A DNA stretch of 16,520 nucleotides, taken from Chloroflexota bacterium. Lineage in GTDB: Bacteria > Chloroflexota > Anaerolineae > Aggregatilineales > Phototrophicaceae. Under the pieces are notes generated by a model. It was not told the origin of the DNA and searched no databases. It was given only the letters and a program-made list of their open reading frames with translations. This document shows, in pieces, positions 6,693 through 13,892 of this stretch (the stretch's first letter is position 1; each line of letters begins with the position of its first letter). The position numbers were made by a program, and so were the translations under genes. Location: assembly GCA_023430545.1 (NCBI GenBank), contig JAEZAF010000149.1, positions 1 through 16,520 on the forward strand, read 5' to 3'.

Positions 6693-6814
6693 ACGATAGT
6701 AAAAAGTCGCTGTACCGGAATTTATTATCTTATTACAGCCTCAATTTTGACCCATCCGGGCAGCATGGGGGATTGCAGACAGAAGGTTGTCCAATATCCT
6801 GAGGAGATGCAAAG

Positions 6815-6856
6815 TTGAATTTACTCGATATGGCTTCGAAATTTATGGAGTACTAA
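6815..6856 (+). CDS. Possible 13-codon leader ORF before the TPR gene
   Basis: TTG at 6815 begins a 13-codon frame (peptide MNLLDMASKFMEY if TTG initiates as Met) ending at TAA 6854-6856. GAGGAG (6801-6806) is eight bases upstream, the best-placed Shine-Dalgarno in this spacer and stronger than the GGAG (6847-6850) that serves the TPR gene. The stop is three bases before the TPR ATG and in the same frame, which favours translational coupling or reinitiation. Whether the peptide has a function of its own is unknown. Confidence 0.3.
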   Translation: MNLLDMASKFMEY

Positions 6857-6859
6857 CAA

Positions 6860-8050
6860 ATGGCAAGAGAGAAAGTGCCATCCTTCACTGCCAATGAGTG
6901 GAGCAAGCAGCTTCGCCGTAATAAATATGATCTCGAGTGGTATCGCCAGTATCGCGAACCGCTTTCAATTGCATTGGAACGCGGCCTTAAGTCGATTCGG
7001 AAGCGTCAGGATTTTGGTAAGGTGATGATTCATGCCCTGCCCTTTCTGCCGACTGAACGTGTGCAAAACTTTTGGGAACCGGTCATCAATCTGGCAATCG
7101 AAGTAGAGCCAACTTTTGAAGACCCTTTTGTTCGCAGCCGTATGCTAAATCGTCTGGGTAATTACTTTATTGCTAATAACCGGATGCAGGAAGCAAAAGA
7201 TTCATTTCAACGGGCGTACGAGATTGCAGTTCAATCAGAAGACCATGCAAATGAACTGGATGCCATGATCGGCCTGCTGCAAGTGGAGCAGGATGGTCAT
7301 ATAGAGACATTCAATTATGATATGATCGGGGATTTGCTGGCCTATCACGCAGAGATAAGAACACCGGAACAGACAGCACATCTACATCTCGCGATTGCAA
7401 AACTCCTCAATCAGACCACCCGTTACGAAGAAGCCATCCCATTTGCCACCAGCTCCTATCACTTCTGGAAAAACACTGAAAATGTCCTGTACTTTGGACG
7501 CAGTGCTTACACCCTGTCACAATCCTATCGCTTTCTGGGAAATACCAGTTACGCCGATATTCTGTTGGAACAGGCAGCACAGGCTTACAGTACCACAGAG
7601 TATATCTGGCAGTATGCGGCGATTGCCCATGAGTACGCTGTCAGTGCCTATTGGGAAGGCCGGTATGAAGAAGGCGCACAGTGGATTCAGAAGGCGTGGG
7701 AAGAAGTCCGGCTGATGCAGGACCCGCTGCGCCAGCAGCGTGTGCTGCATGCCTATGGCATGATCCTGTCGATGATTAAAAATCGGATGGGAATGGCACG
7801 CGTTTACCTTAATCAGGCACTGGACCTGGCTTATGAGCTGGGTAATGACGAAGATATAGTGCATATTCTTCATACTTTGGCGTTCAACAGCGCCAGAAGA
7901 GGGGAGATACAAGAGGCGTTTGAGGAAATAGATCAGGCGCTGCAGCGTGCTGAATTTGTTTCCGATGAACGCCACAGGCAAAGCCTCATCTCAGGTATTG
8001 AAGAACTTCGTACGATGATAAACACCAACGATCCACGCCTGACACAGTAA
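6860..8050 (+). CDS. Tetratricopeptide repeat protein, function unknown
   Basis: This 396-aa protein is almost all alpha-helical, has no signal peptide or membrane segment, and should be cytoplasmic. TPR-like helix pairs are visible at about 92-125, 173-206, 213-245, 254-285, 293-327 and 332-365; for example RLGNYFIANNRMQEAKDSF and AYWEGRYEEGAQWIQKAW show the expected G/Y/A spacing. The basic N-terminus (1-50, with several Arg/Lys and Trp) is not TPR-like. No enzymatic or DNA-binding domain is recognised, so a scaffold or adaptor role is inferred. The ATG at 6860 has GGAG at 6847-6850. Base composition is less GC-rich than its neighbours, with more A/T-ending codons, which may mean recent acquisition. 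It is monocistronic, with a good terminator 84 bp downstream. RRNPP peptide sensors also carry TPRs, but the HTH of that group is absent. Confidence 0.75.
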   Translation: MAREKVPSFTANEWSKQLRRNKYDLEWYRQYREPLSIALERGLKSIRKRQDFGKVMIHALPFLPTERVQNFWEPVINLAIEVEPTFEDPFVRSRMLNRLGNYFIANNRMQEAKDSFQRAYEIAVQSEDHANELDAMIGLLQVEQDGHIETFNYDMIGDLLAYHAEIRTPEQTAHLHLAIAKLLNQTTRYEEAIPFATSSYHFWKNTENVLYFGRSAYTLSQSYRFLGNTSYADILLEQAAQAYSTTEYIWQYAAIAHEYAVSAYWEGRYEEGAQWIQKAWEEVRLMQDPLRQQRVLHAYGMILSMIKNRMGMARVYLNQALDLAYELGNDEDIVHILHTLAFNSARRGEIQEAFEEIDQALQRAEFVSDERHRQSLISGIEELRTMINTNDPRLTQ

Positions 8051-8133
8051 CCTCGCAGTCCCGTTAAGTTTGCGAAATGTGATCGCGCAGGGGAATGATG
8101 ATGGGTGTGCGTGTCAATGTCAGTCCAATAAAG

Positions 8134-8166
8134 AACGGTCTATCCTGAGATAGACCGTTTTCTTTT
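8134..8166 (+). terminator. Intrinsic terminator after the TPR gene
   Basis: AACGGTCTAT (8134-8143) pairs perfectly with ATAGACCGTT (8150-8159) around CCTGAG, followed by a T-rich tail TTTTCTTTT (8158-8166). Confidence 0.88.
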
Positions 8167-8360
8167 ACCGGAAAAGTTATGTGATGCCCCAGTGACTGTT
8201 CCGGCCTGTGGATATGGTGCGGTGGGCTGGTGTGGACGTGAGAACAGATCAGATAAACAGGGGGAAGATCGGTGGCCTGGGCATGATCGCTGCGCCTTTC
8301 TGCACTCATGTGATCGATGAGGGCAGCATCTCATGTTAAGCCGAAATAGTATTAGCAAAA

Positions 8361-8402
8361 CGGACAGCAGGCGGACAGCAGGCGGACAGAGTCAGGACAG
8401 AG
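8361..8402. repeat. Four GGACAG direct repeats with exact 11-bp period
   Basis: GGACAG occurs at 8362, 8373, 8384 and 8395, each 11 bp from the last. The first two units are identical (CGGACAGCAGG) and the last two vary outside the core. On the minus strand the core reads CTGTCC. Eleven-base periodicity puts every copy on the same face of the helix, as in binding sites of OmpR/PhoB-family regulators, whose Pho box is an 11-bp repeat of CTGTCA. They lie 76 bp upstream of the -35 of the 8590 gene. Confidence 0.6.
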
Positions 8403-8478
8403 TGAGCAAACCTTTATCAGCAAAGGGCGCGGTGTGTATGTCGTGGGCAAAACATAGGCAGAACGTCATTCTGGCCGC

Positions 8479-8507
8479 TTGGAAAGAATGCGCTTTGGCT
8501 CTATAGT
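8479..8507 (+). promoter_or_regulatory. Promoter of the 8590 membrane protein gene
   Basis: TTGGAA (8479-8484), exactly 17 bp, TATAGT (8502-8507). This is 4/6 and 5/6 to the sigma-70 consensus with ideal spacing. Predicted start near 8514 gives a leader of about 75 bases. Confidence 0.6.
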
Positions 8508-8589
8508 TTCAGTCATGTTCGATGGTTGGTTTAATGTTGATAAATCGTAGCGATCTTTGCGGGATTTTTGAGGCAGTCAGGCAGGCAGT

Positions 8590-10101
8590 GTGATGCACGA
8601 TGTAACTTCAGGGCAGTTGAATGGAAAGCGGCTTGTGCGGCTTCTCCTGCGGATCGTGAGTGCGACGGTGCTGTTGCTGGTGATCGGTCTGGGGGCGGAT
8701 TTGCTTCCTGTCAGGGGACAGCAGGCTACCGCTGCGCCGCCGGATTATCGCGTCACAGCAGGGATCACCCTGAACAGTACGCGTGATGCGCTGGATGTGA
8801 TCGCGGGGGTGGTGAACAGCGGAGGCCCCAGTACGACCGTCACGGAGATACAGGTGCTGGCAGTTGACGGTACCGGAGAAGAACGTGTGGTCGCGAGGGA
8901 TGAAGTCCCCGCGCTGAACGCTGAGAATGATCGTGCGACATTTGTGCTGCGCGTTCCGGTTGATCAGTTCGAGCCGGGTACACAGCAGGTGTTTGTGGTG
9001 AAGGTGATTGGTTTGCCGGAAGCGCCGGAGATCAGTAGTCCGCCGGTGAGTGCTAATATCCCGATGACCGCCGGTGTGACCGCAGCCGCGACCCCTGTCA
9101 CACCGGCGACGCCTGCATCTGTGCCGACGACTGCCCCATCCTCAACGGGCAGTGGAAACCGCCCGACACTGACGCTCCCCTTTGTGGATGTCACCATTGA
9201 TCTCAGTGACCGCGAAGATGTGGCGCTGCTGCTGATCGTCGTGGCCTGTGTGCTTGTGCTTCTGCTGCTCTTGATTCGACTGATGCGACTGCTGTTTGTT
9301 CGTCGGCCTGATTTCAAGATCCCGTGGCAGCCGCCTTATGCGACGGTCCCGCCGCTGGACCCGTACAGCGCTTCGGGGATCAGACAGGCATGGCAGCCAC
9401 TGGCACAGAATAATCTGATCTCGACACCGCCGACACAGGGCGCGTTACAGTCCATTAAACTGCTGCTGGGGACAGACGGACGCTATCTCTCCGGCTGGCA
9501 GATCCATGCGGTGCGCATCATCCAGTATGACCAGTATGGTCGCGTTAACCGGACTGAGACGCTGATGTCTCCGAAGTCGATCAAACGGCTGAATCAGCTT
9601 ATTCGCAATAACCAGCGCCTGAGCTTCGATCAGATGCTGCGGCGGGTGCGTCCGACCGCCCGAACCCTGATCCGGCAGTTCCGCAAACGGGTGACTGCAC
9701 GCAGTGCCATGCTGCCCATCGCGCTGGATATTCGCCTCAAAGGGAAGCACGGTGAGGTCAATATTATCTTCGAGCTGTTCACCTTCGATCAGGGTTACTG
9801 GCAGTTGATCGACCGCTGGCAGCCGGAGATGATGATTGTCAGCAAGAGCGTGCAGGAAAATTACACTTACAGCCTGTATGGTCAGGCAGGTGGGGAGAAG
9901 ATGAACGACTTCTTCCGGCGGCTGGCCGAAGACCTGACACGCACACTGGTGGATTTCGTCGGCAGTAAGCCAGAGCTTCCGCCGGAGACACCAGAAATGC
10001 CGACGGGTGAACCGATCCCCAGCCCACCTGCGACTCAGAGTCCGATCACGGCGCAGCATGAGCGTGTGGAGGCGGTTGAGCCGGACGATTATTCCCTGTG
10101 A
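8590..10101 (+). CDS. Single-pass membrane protein with extracytoplasmic and cytoplasmic domains, unknown function
   Basis: The product is 503 aa from GTG 8590, or one residue less from the adjacent ATG at 8593, which has AGG at 8583-8585. A hydrophobic segment at about 17-38 is a signal peptide or anchor, with a possible end at VRGQQA. Residues about 50-160 look like an all-beta Ig/CARDB-like extracytoplasmic domain (AGITLNSTRDALDVIAGVVN). A Thr/Pro/Ala/Ser-rich linker covers about 160-195. The strong transmembrane helix is 211-229 (ALLLIVVACVLVLLLLLI), followed by a basic stop-transfer RLMRLLFVRR. The remaining 260 residues face the cytoplasm and include a very basic helix region (about 325-375), a beta-rich part with YWQLIDRWQP, and an acidic Pro-rich tail. 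I do not recognise this domain. The architecture suggests a link between outside binding and the inside. It has its own promoter and shares a bidirectional terminator with the fasciclin gene. Confidence 0.7.
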   Translation: MMHDVTSGQLNGKRLVRLLLRIVSATVLLLVIGLGADLLPVRGQQATAAPPDYRVTAGITLNSTRDALDVIAGVVNSGGPSTTVTEIQVLAVDGTGEERVVARDEVPALNAENDRATFVLRVPVDQFEPGTQQVFVVKVIGLPEAPEISSPPVSANIPMTAGVTAAATPVTPATPASVPTTAPSSTGSGNRPTLTLPFVDVTIDLSDREDVALLLIVVACVLVLLLLLIRLMRLLFVRRPDFKIPWQPPYATVPPLDPYSASGIRQAWQPLAQNNLISTPPTQGALQSIKLLLGTDGRYLSGWQIHAVRIIQYDQYGRVNRTETLMSPKSIKRLNQLIRNNQRLSFDQMLRRVRPTARTLIRQFRKRVTARSAMLPIALDIRLKGKHGEVNIIFELFTFDQGYWQLIDRWQPEMMIVSKSVQENYTYSLYGQAGGEKMNDFFRRLAEDLTRTLVDFVGSKPELPPETPEMPTGEPIPSPPATQSPITAQHERVEAVEPDDYSL

Positions 10102-10145
10102 CGCGGGTTAAAATCGGTGCGTCGCTGAAGCAATAGAGGCAAATA

Positions 10146-10179
10146 AAAAGACGGAGCAGCAGATGCTGTTCCGTCTTTT
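10146..10179. terminator. Bidirectional intrinsic terminator between convergent genes
   Basis: AAAAGACGGAGCAGC (10146-10160) pairs with GCTGTTCCGTCTTTT (10165-10179) around AGAT, with one G-T wobble in 15 pairs. The A-run on one arm and T-run on the other suit termination from both the 8590 gene (+) and the fasciclin gene (-). Confidence 0.92.
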
Positions 10180-10209
10180 GTTTAGCAGGGGTGATGGAAA
10201 ATCAGGTGA

Positions 10210-11511
10210 TTAGTCCATCGAGGGAAGCAGGACGGCGTCGATCACGTGGATCACGCCGTTGGGCGCGAGGACATCGGCTTCGGTCACGGTGATGGTGTCG
10301 TTCAGGGTGACGGTGCCGCCATCCACTGAAACGGCGATGCTGTCACCAGAGAGGGTGGGCAGGTTGGCGCCGTCACGCAGCAGATTGGCATTGATGGTCC
10401 CGCGCACCACGTGGTACTGGAGAACGCTGGTCAGCAGTTCAGTATCCGCAGCGACTTCTTCGAGGGTCAGGCCGAGTTCTTCCAGAGCAGCTTCGAAGGC
10501 GTCGTTGGTCGGCGCGAAGATGGTGAAGTTGCTGGTGCCGGTCAGGGTTTCGAGGACTGCGGGATCAGCCGCTTCGAGGGCGGTGGTCAGCACGCTCAGA
10601 TCCGGGTTGGCAGCGATCACGTCAACGACATTGGCCGGTTCAGTGACTTCTTCTTCGGTGGCAGCTTCTTCTTCGGTTGCAGCTTCTTCTTCGGTGGGTT
10701 CTTCAGTTGCGACTGCTTCTTCAGTTGCTTCTACTTCTTCTGCTGGTTCCTCAGTCGCTGCTGATTCTTCGTTCCCGGCTTCTTCACCAGCTTCTTCTTC
10801 CGCAGCGGGTGCGAAGGATGCCGGATCGGTCACGGAGACGTTCACATCGGGTGCGTCGGCGCTGCCGATGGCGGTCACGAGGTAGGAAAGCCCTGCTTCG
10901 AGTTCGGTGCCGGGCAGATCAAGCAGAACGGTGCTGGTGCCATTGAGTGCGACTGCGAGATCGTAGGTGCCAGCGGGGACATCCAGAACCTGGACGCCGT
11001 CATTCAGGCCGTCCGGATTGATGACGGTACCGGGGTAGCCGAGCAGTGTCACAACCGGGCTGCCGTTCGCGAGGACATCCACTGGGGGTGCGCCTTCGAT
11101 CGCATGCAGAACGGTGACGCGGGCGTTACCTTCGGGGATATCCGAGAGGCTTTCGCTGACGACGGACACGACCGGGCTGTTGCTGCCATGAGCAACCAGT
11201 GTCAGGTAATCACCAGCGGCGACTTCGACCGTCTCTGAAATAACAGCGTTTTCAATTGCGCTGCTGCCGCCAACGGCGATTTCATAGGTGCCGGGTTCGA
11301 GTTCTGCCCAGCGGGTGACACTTTCGTAACGCAGACCGCTGTAGCGGATTTCGCCATTCACGAACACCACAGCGGTGGTCAGTGCTGGTGAAAAATGAGC
11401 GAAGCGGACATGTCCGACGGTATCAGTGGTGGTGGTCTCCTGAGCAACCGCCGGGATCACCATGCTGATGGCGACGATCAGTGCCAGCAGAGCCAATAAA
11501 AATTTGCGCAT
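10210..11511 (-). CDS. Secreted DUF4397-fasciclin (FAS1) domain protein
   Basis: A 433-aa exported protein. The signal peptide is 1-23 (MRKFLLALLALIVAIS to VIPAVA, cut before QETT). Residues about 33-230 are a DUF4397 module in two beta-rich halves, with VRFAHFSPALTTAVVFVNG and VTVLHAIEGAPPVDVLANG as its repeat starts. An acidic low-complexity linker runs 237-292. The FAS1 domain occupies 293-433 with its two hallmark blocks FTIFAPTNDAFEAAL (329-343) and LQYHVVRGTI (364-373), ending NGVIHVIDAVLLP. FAS1 domains usually mediate adhesion or polymer binding, while the DUF4397 role is unknown. There is no C-terminal anchor, so the protein is released or held by its partners. GAGGAG lies seven bases upstream of the ATG. 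The gene converges with the 8590 gene on a shared terminator. Confidence 0.92.
   Translation of the reverse strand: MRKFLLALLALIVAISMVIPAVAQETTTTDTVGHVRFAHFSPALTTAVVFVNGEIRYSGLRYESVTRWAELEPGTYEIAVGGSSAIENAVISETVEVAAGDYLTLVAHGSNSPVVSVVSESLSDIPEGNARVTVLHAIEGAPPVDVLANGSPVVTLLGYPGTVINPDGLNDGVQVLDVPAGTYDLAVALNGTSTVLLDLPGTELEAGLSYLVTAIGSADAPDVNVSVTDPASFAPAAEEEAGEEAGNEESAATEEPAEEVEATEEAVATEEPTEEEAATEEEAATEEEVTEPANVVDVIAANPDLSVLTTALEAADPAVLETLTGTSNFTIFAPTNDAFEAALEELGLTLEEVAADTELLTSVLQYHVVRGTINANLLRDGANLPTLSGDSIAVSVDGGTVTLNDTITVTEADVLAPNGVIHVIDAVLLPSMD
10646..10699. repeat. 18-bp coding tandem repeat in the acidic linker
   Basis: Three 18-bp units (10646-10663, 10664-10681, 10682-10699) with core CTTCTTCTTCGGT encode a six-residue Glu/Ala/Thr period on the minus strand. 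Shorter CTTCTTC relatives continue to about 10800. Such a tract can change length by slippage without breaking the frame. Confidence 0.75.
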
Positions 11512-11935
11512 AGCTGTTCTCCTCGTTAGTGTATGTGTTGATGACAGATATGTTTGCCTGATATTGTGTCAGGAAACAAAACACCTTAATTAAATAGAGC
11601 CTCTATGAGGTACCACTTAGCCTCAGGTGAAAGCTTCATACCGGCGGTTCCGGTTTTCTTTCGCTGGCCGCCTGGATGCTCCACAATTTACAGAGCAGCA
11701 CGAGACTGCGGGCCAAACCCTGACAAAACGACGATATTCATCTGCCTGATGGCTAGGATGGCTTTCTCAACGCGGTGATCTGCACCCGGAGGTTGCAAAA
11801 TACACAAGGCGAACCTGTTTACGCGGCACAGTGCCTGAAGATGCGCTGCGTCGTAAGGTCACCTGTGTAAAGCAGGGGCGCTGAAGAAAGTCCCAGATAG
11901 AATACCAGCAAATAGCACGGTGCGCTAATTTTTAA
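11512..11935. other. Unassigned 424-bp spacer upstream of the fasciclin gene
   Basis: The part next to the fasciclin gene holds its ribosome-binding site and a leader dyad (CCTGA/TCAGG around CACAATA on the minus strand). ACCGG-CGGTT-CCGGT followed by a T-rich tail (11640-11661, plus strand) resembles a weak terminator, but no plus-strand gene precedes it. The rest (about 11670-11930) is of ordinary GC content, without an ORF or a recognised RNA. It may be decayed coding sequence or an unidentified RNA. Confidence 0.4.
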
Positions 11936-12367
11936 TCAGGAATTTTGTTTAGGATCACCTGTGAGCGTATAAAGCAGGACGCCAAACGACGAAATCAGGA
12001 AGTTTCCGATCACGCCGACAGCCTGCAGTGGGCCGATGAAGACATCGGCAGCGGCGGCACGGGTGTGGGTTCCAAAGCCGAGGATATCCGCCAGCCCGGA
12101 GAGAGCGGCAAACAGGATGCCTGTCAGCGCGAGGCGGGTGGCGATCTGCTGGATCAGATTGGAAGGGGCATTGGCATAAAAGGTGAATTTGGCATACAGC
12201 AGCGCCCCGAGAATCAGGAATGCAAAGCCCAGCAGAATGAGCATCATCTGCAAAATGCCAATGCGCGGGGTCGGTACGATTCCCGTCGAGCCGGGGAAGA
12301 GGCCCATAAAGGTCATGATCATACCGAGTGCGCCGAGCGCGATACCAACCTGAGCGATCCGCACCAT
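11936..12367 (-). CDS. Small four-helix membrane protein, unknown function
   Basis: From the ATG at 12367 the protein is 143 aa with four hydrophobic segments at about 5-23, 36-58, 77-97 and 108-135, and a short polar C-terminus GDPKQNS. The open frame continues upstream to a GTG at 12544. That extra 59-residue stretch is polar, His/Asn-rich, unlike the rest, and includes a region full of dyads, so I treat it as untranslated. The ATG at 12367 lacks a strong Shine-Dalgarno, which weakens the start call. No family is recognised; the pattern (two helical hairpins) is that of many small uncharacterised membrane proteins. It is transcribed divergently from the paralog pair at 12625-15146, and might share regulation with it. 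Confidence 0.6.
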   Translation of the reverse strand: MVRIAQVGIALGALGMIMTFMGLFPGSTGIVPTPRIGILQMMLILLGFAFLILGALLYAKFTFYANAPSNLIQQIATRLALTGILFAALSGLADILGFGTHTRAAAADVFIGPLQAVGVIGNFLISSFGVLLYTLTGDPKQNS

Positions 12368-12624
12368 GAACGTCGTCTTTCGATGAAAACAGGCATCTAT
12401 AACGTTAGCTTTATGCCGTAGATGCGTCAAGGACCGGGTCTGAAAAAGCATAACGCCTGTATCATCGTTATGCGGCGCATTATCAATGCCTGCGATTTTA
12501 TTGACTTCGTAAAATCCAACGTTTATCTGCTGGTCTTTATGCACGAACTGGCTATTTTTGATGATAATAGAAGAGACGTTAGCAACTCACATACATCTAT
12601 ATCTGATTAAGGAAGCATTGAGAA
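12368..12624. promoter_or_regulatory. Divergent promoter region of the membrane protein cluster
   Basis: This 257-bp gap includes GCATCTA (12393-12399) and TAGATGC (12419-12425) as a dyad with a 19-base spacer, the palindrome TAACGTTA (12400-12407), and a second ACGTTAGC at 12576-12583. On the plus strand TTGACT (12501-12506), 17 bp, TATCTG (12524-12529) is a possible promoter for the paralog pair. A minus-strand TTGACG at complement 12425-12430 could serve the small membrane protein. Confidence 0.35.
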
Positions 12625-13854
12625 GTGCTGGACACCGCTGTTCTGAAACAATTAAACGATCCTGATCCTGCTGCGCGTAAACAGGCGGTGATCGCGCTGG
12701 CCAAGACACTGGACGAAGAAGCGCTGGGCTATCTGGCGACCGTATACAAAAAAGACCGCGATCCTGAAATCCGCAAGCTGGCGAAAAAAGCTGGCCTCTA
12801 TATCAGGAAGCATACCCGAGACCTGTTTTCCAGTCTGGACTCCTCTGTGGACGGCGATGGAGGTGCGGTCTCCCCGTTTTACGAAGAAGTTGATCTGACC
12901 GCAATCGATGAAGTCGAGAAGCCGGTCAAAGTCTCCTCTATGAACATTGAACGCGCCAACGGCATGGTCGAGCGTGCGATGGATGCCGATATACGCGGCG
13001 ACCGGGACAAGGCGATTGACCTGCTTCGCAAGGCGCTGAAGCTGAATCCGAATCTGAAACGGGAACCGCTATTCAGCAGTCAGGCGGTGTCGCTCACTGG
13101 TGCGATGAGTACTGAGCTGGCGATTGAGCTGCTGCTGAAGGATGAGGAAAAGAAAAAGCGCGGCAAAGGGGATAACGGATCAGAAGAAGAGGCGACGTGG
13201 GGCAATGCCTTCATTGACCTGCTGATTTACGGGCTGGTGAACGCGGCTGTCGTCGGCGTGAGCATGTATCTGTTCTTTGCACTGGTGCTGCCACCTCTCA
13301 GTGAGGAACTGGCGCGGTTAATGGAAGTTCAGGCGGCTAACGGCGCACAGGGCACTCCGTCACAGCTGCTGTTCGGTGGCATGTCCGCACCCGAGATCAT
13401 GACCACCATTATGAACAACTTCTCTACACCGCTGACACTGGGATACAGTGCGGTTTATGGTGTCGCGAGTATCGTCTTCCTGATGATCCAGTACATCTTC
13501 ATCCATACGGTCAGCGTTACCCTGCTGCGCGGTGAAGGATCTTTTGTTCGGCTAGTAACCAAAGCCACACTGCCTCAGGCTTTTTTGATCCCTGCACTCA
13601 CGGTTGTCAGTGTTGCCAGCGGCTTTTTACCACTGTTAAATCCTGATCTAGGTACAATGCCTTCGCTTGTGGGGTTGGCTCTGAGCCTGACGTACAGCGG
13701 TGTTCTTGCTTCACGTATTGGGATTGCCTACCGCTTCAGTACAGGGGCTGGATGCGGCGCGATGATAATATCCTCCATCCTAATCGGTCTCTTTGGATGT
13801 GGTCTCTTCTTTATCCTCACCACGCTGCTGAGTAGTGGCATTGGTATGCGATAA
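12625..13854 (+). CDS. HEAT/TPR-like protein with Yip1-like membrane domain, paralog 1
   Basis: This 409-aa protein starts at GTG 12625 with AAGGAAG (12609-12615) nine bases upstream. Residues 1-62 look like HEAT-type helix pairs (LKQLNDPDPAARKQAVIALAK, then a second pair with DPEIRKLAKKAG). After a disordered linker, 105-142 resembles a TPR (MVERAMDADIRGDRDKAIDL, KALKLNPNL). A Lys-rich KDEEKKKRGKG (172-182) precedes a polytopic domain with about five helices near 195-222, 270-297, 316-337, 345-366 and 378-402. Its GEGSFVRLVTKAT (303-315) and overall layout recall Yip1-family domains, but that assignment is tentative. The soluble N-terminal half is probably cytoplasmic. The next gene is a paralog 38 bp downstream and very likely in the same operon. 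Function unknown; a membrane-anchored protein-binding scaffold is an inference. Confidence 0.72.
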   Translation: MLDTAVLKQLNDPDPAARKQAVIALAKTLDEEALGYLATVYKKDRDPEIRKLAKKAGLYIRKHTRDLFSSLDSSVDGDGGAVSPFYEEVDLTAIDEVEKPVKVSSMNIERANGMVERAMDADIRGDRDKAIDLLRKALKLNPNLKREPLFSSQAVSLTGAMSTELAIELLLKDEEKKKRGKGDNGSEEEATWGNAFIDLLIYGLVNAAVVGVSMYLFFALVLPPLSEELARLMEVQAANGAQGTPSQLLFGGMSAPEIMTTIMNNFSTPLTLGYSAVYGVASIVFLMIQYIFIHTVSVTLLRGEGSFVRLVTKATLPQAFLIPALTVVSVASGFLPLLNPDLGTMPSLVGLALSLTYSGVLASRIGIAYRFSTGAGCGAMIISSILIGLFGCGLFFILTTLLSSGIGMR

Positions 13855-13892
13855 CACCGTTTTTACAGCGCATCTGAAAATACAGGTGACAT

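Larger units (their letters stand above)
6106..6859. other. AT-rich divergent regulatory spacer
   Basis: This 750-bp gap is visibly richer in A+T than the rest of the window and separates the C39-like gene (-) from the TPR gene (+). It contains a TATAAT promoter on each strand, a UUCG-capped hairpin (6345-6358), an AATATTT/AAATATT dyad (6367-6389), a possible 23-codon Cys-rich ORF (6408-6479), a CCCAT/ATGGG hairpin (6751-6769) and a 13-codon ORF (6815-6856) ending three bases before the TPR gene. No known riboswitch, tRNA or sRNA could be recognised. Confidence 0.6.
8051..8589. other. Regulatory spacer: terminator, phased repeats and promoter
   Basis: This 539-bp gap holds a terminator (8134-8166), about 190 bp with nothing recognised (8170-8360), four GGACAG repeats at 11-bp intervals (8361-8402) and a good promoter (8479-8507). 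No credible ORF or RNA gene is seen. Confidence 0.6.

Noticed and set aside
8064..8309. 81-residue minus-strand open frame downstream of the TPR gene
   Set aside because: It runs through the 8134-8166 terminator hairpin and has biased, non-protein-like composition.
11870..11910. RNase P RNA-like GAAGAAAGTCCC
   Set aside because: Only a short resemblance to the conserved 5' block; the other universally conserved RNase P segments are missing downstream.
12368..12544. N-terminal extension of the small membrane protein to GTG 12544
   Set aside because: The extra 59 residues are polar and unlike the remainder, the GTG lacks a ribosome-binding site, and the DNA there holds dyads and promoter-like sequence.
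12422..12610. 62-residue open frame on the plus strand before the paralog pair
   Set aside because: No convincing ribosome-binding site and no recognisable features; it overlaps the divergent promoter region.
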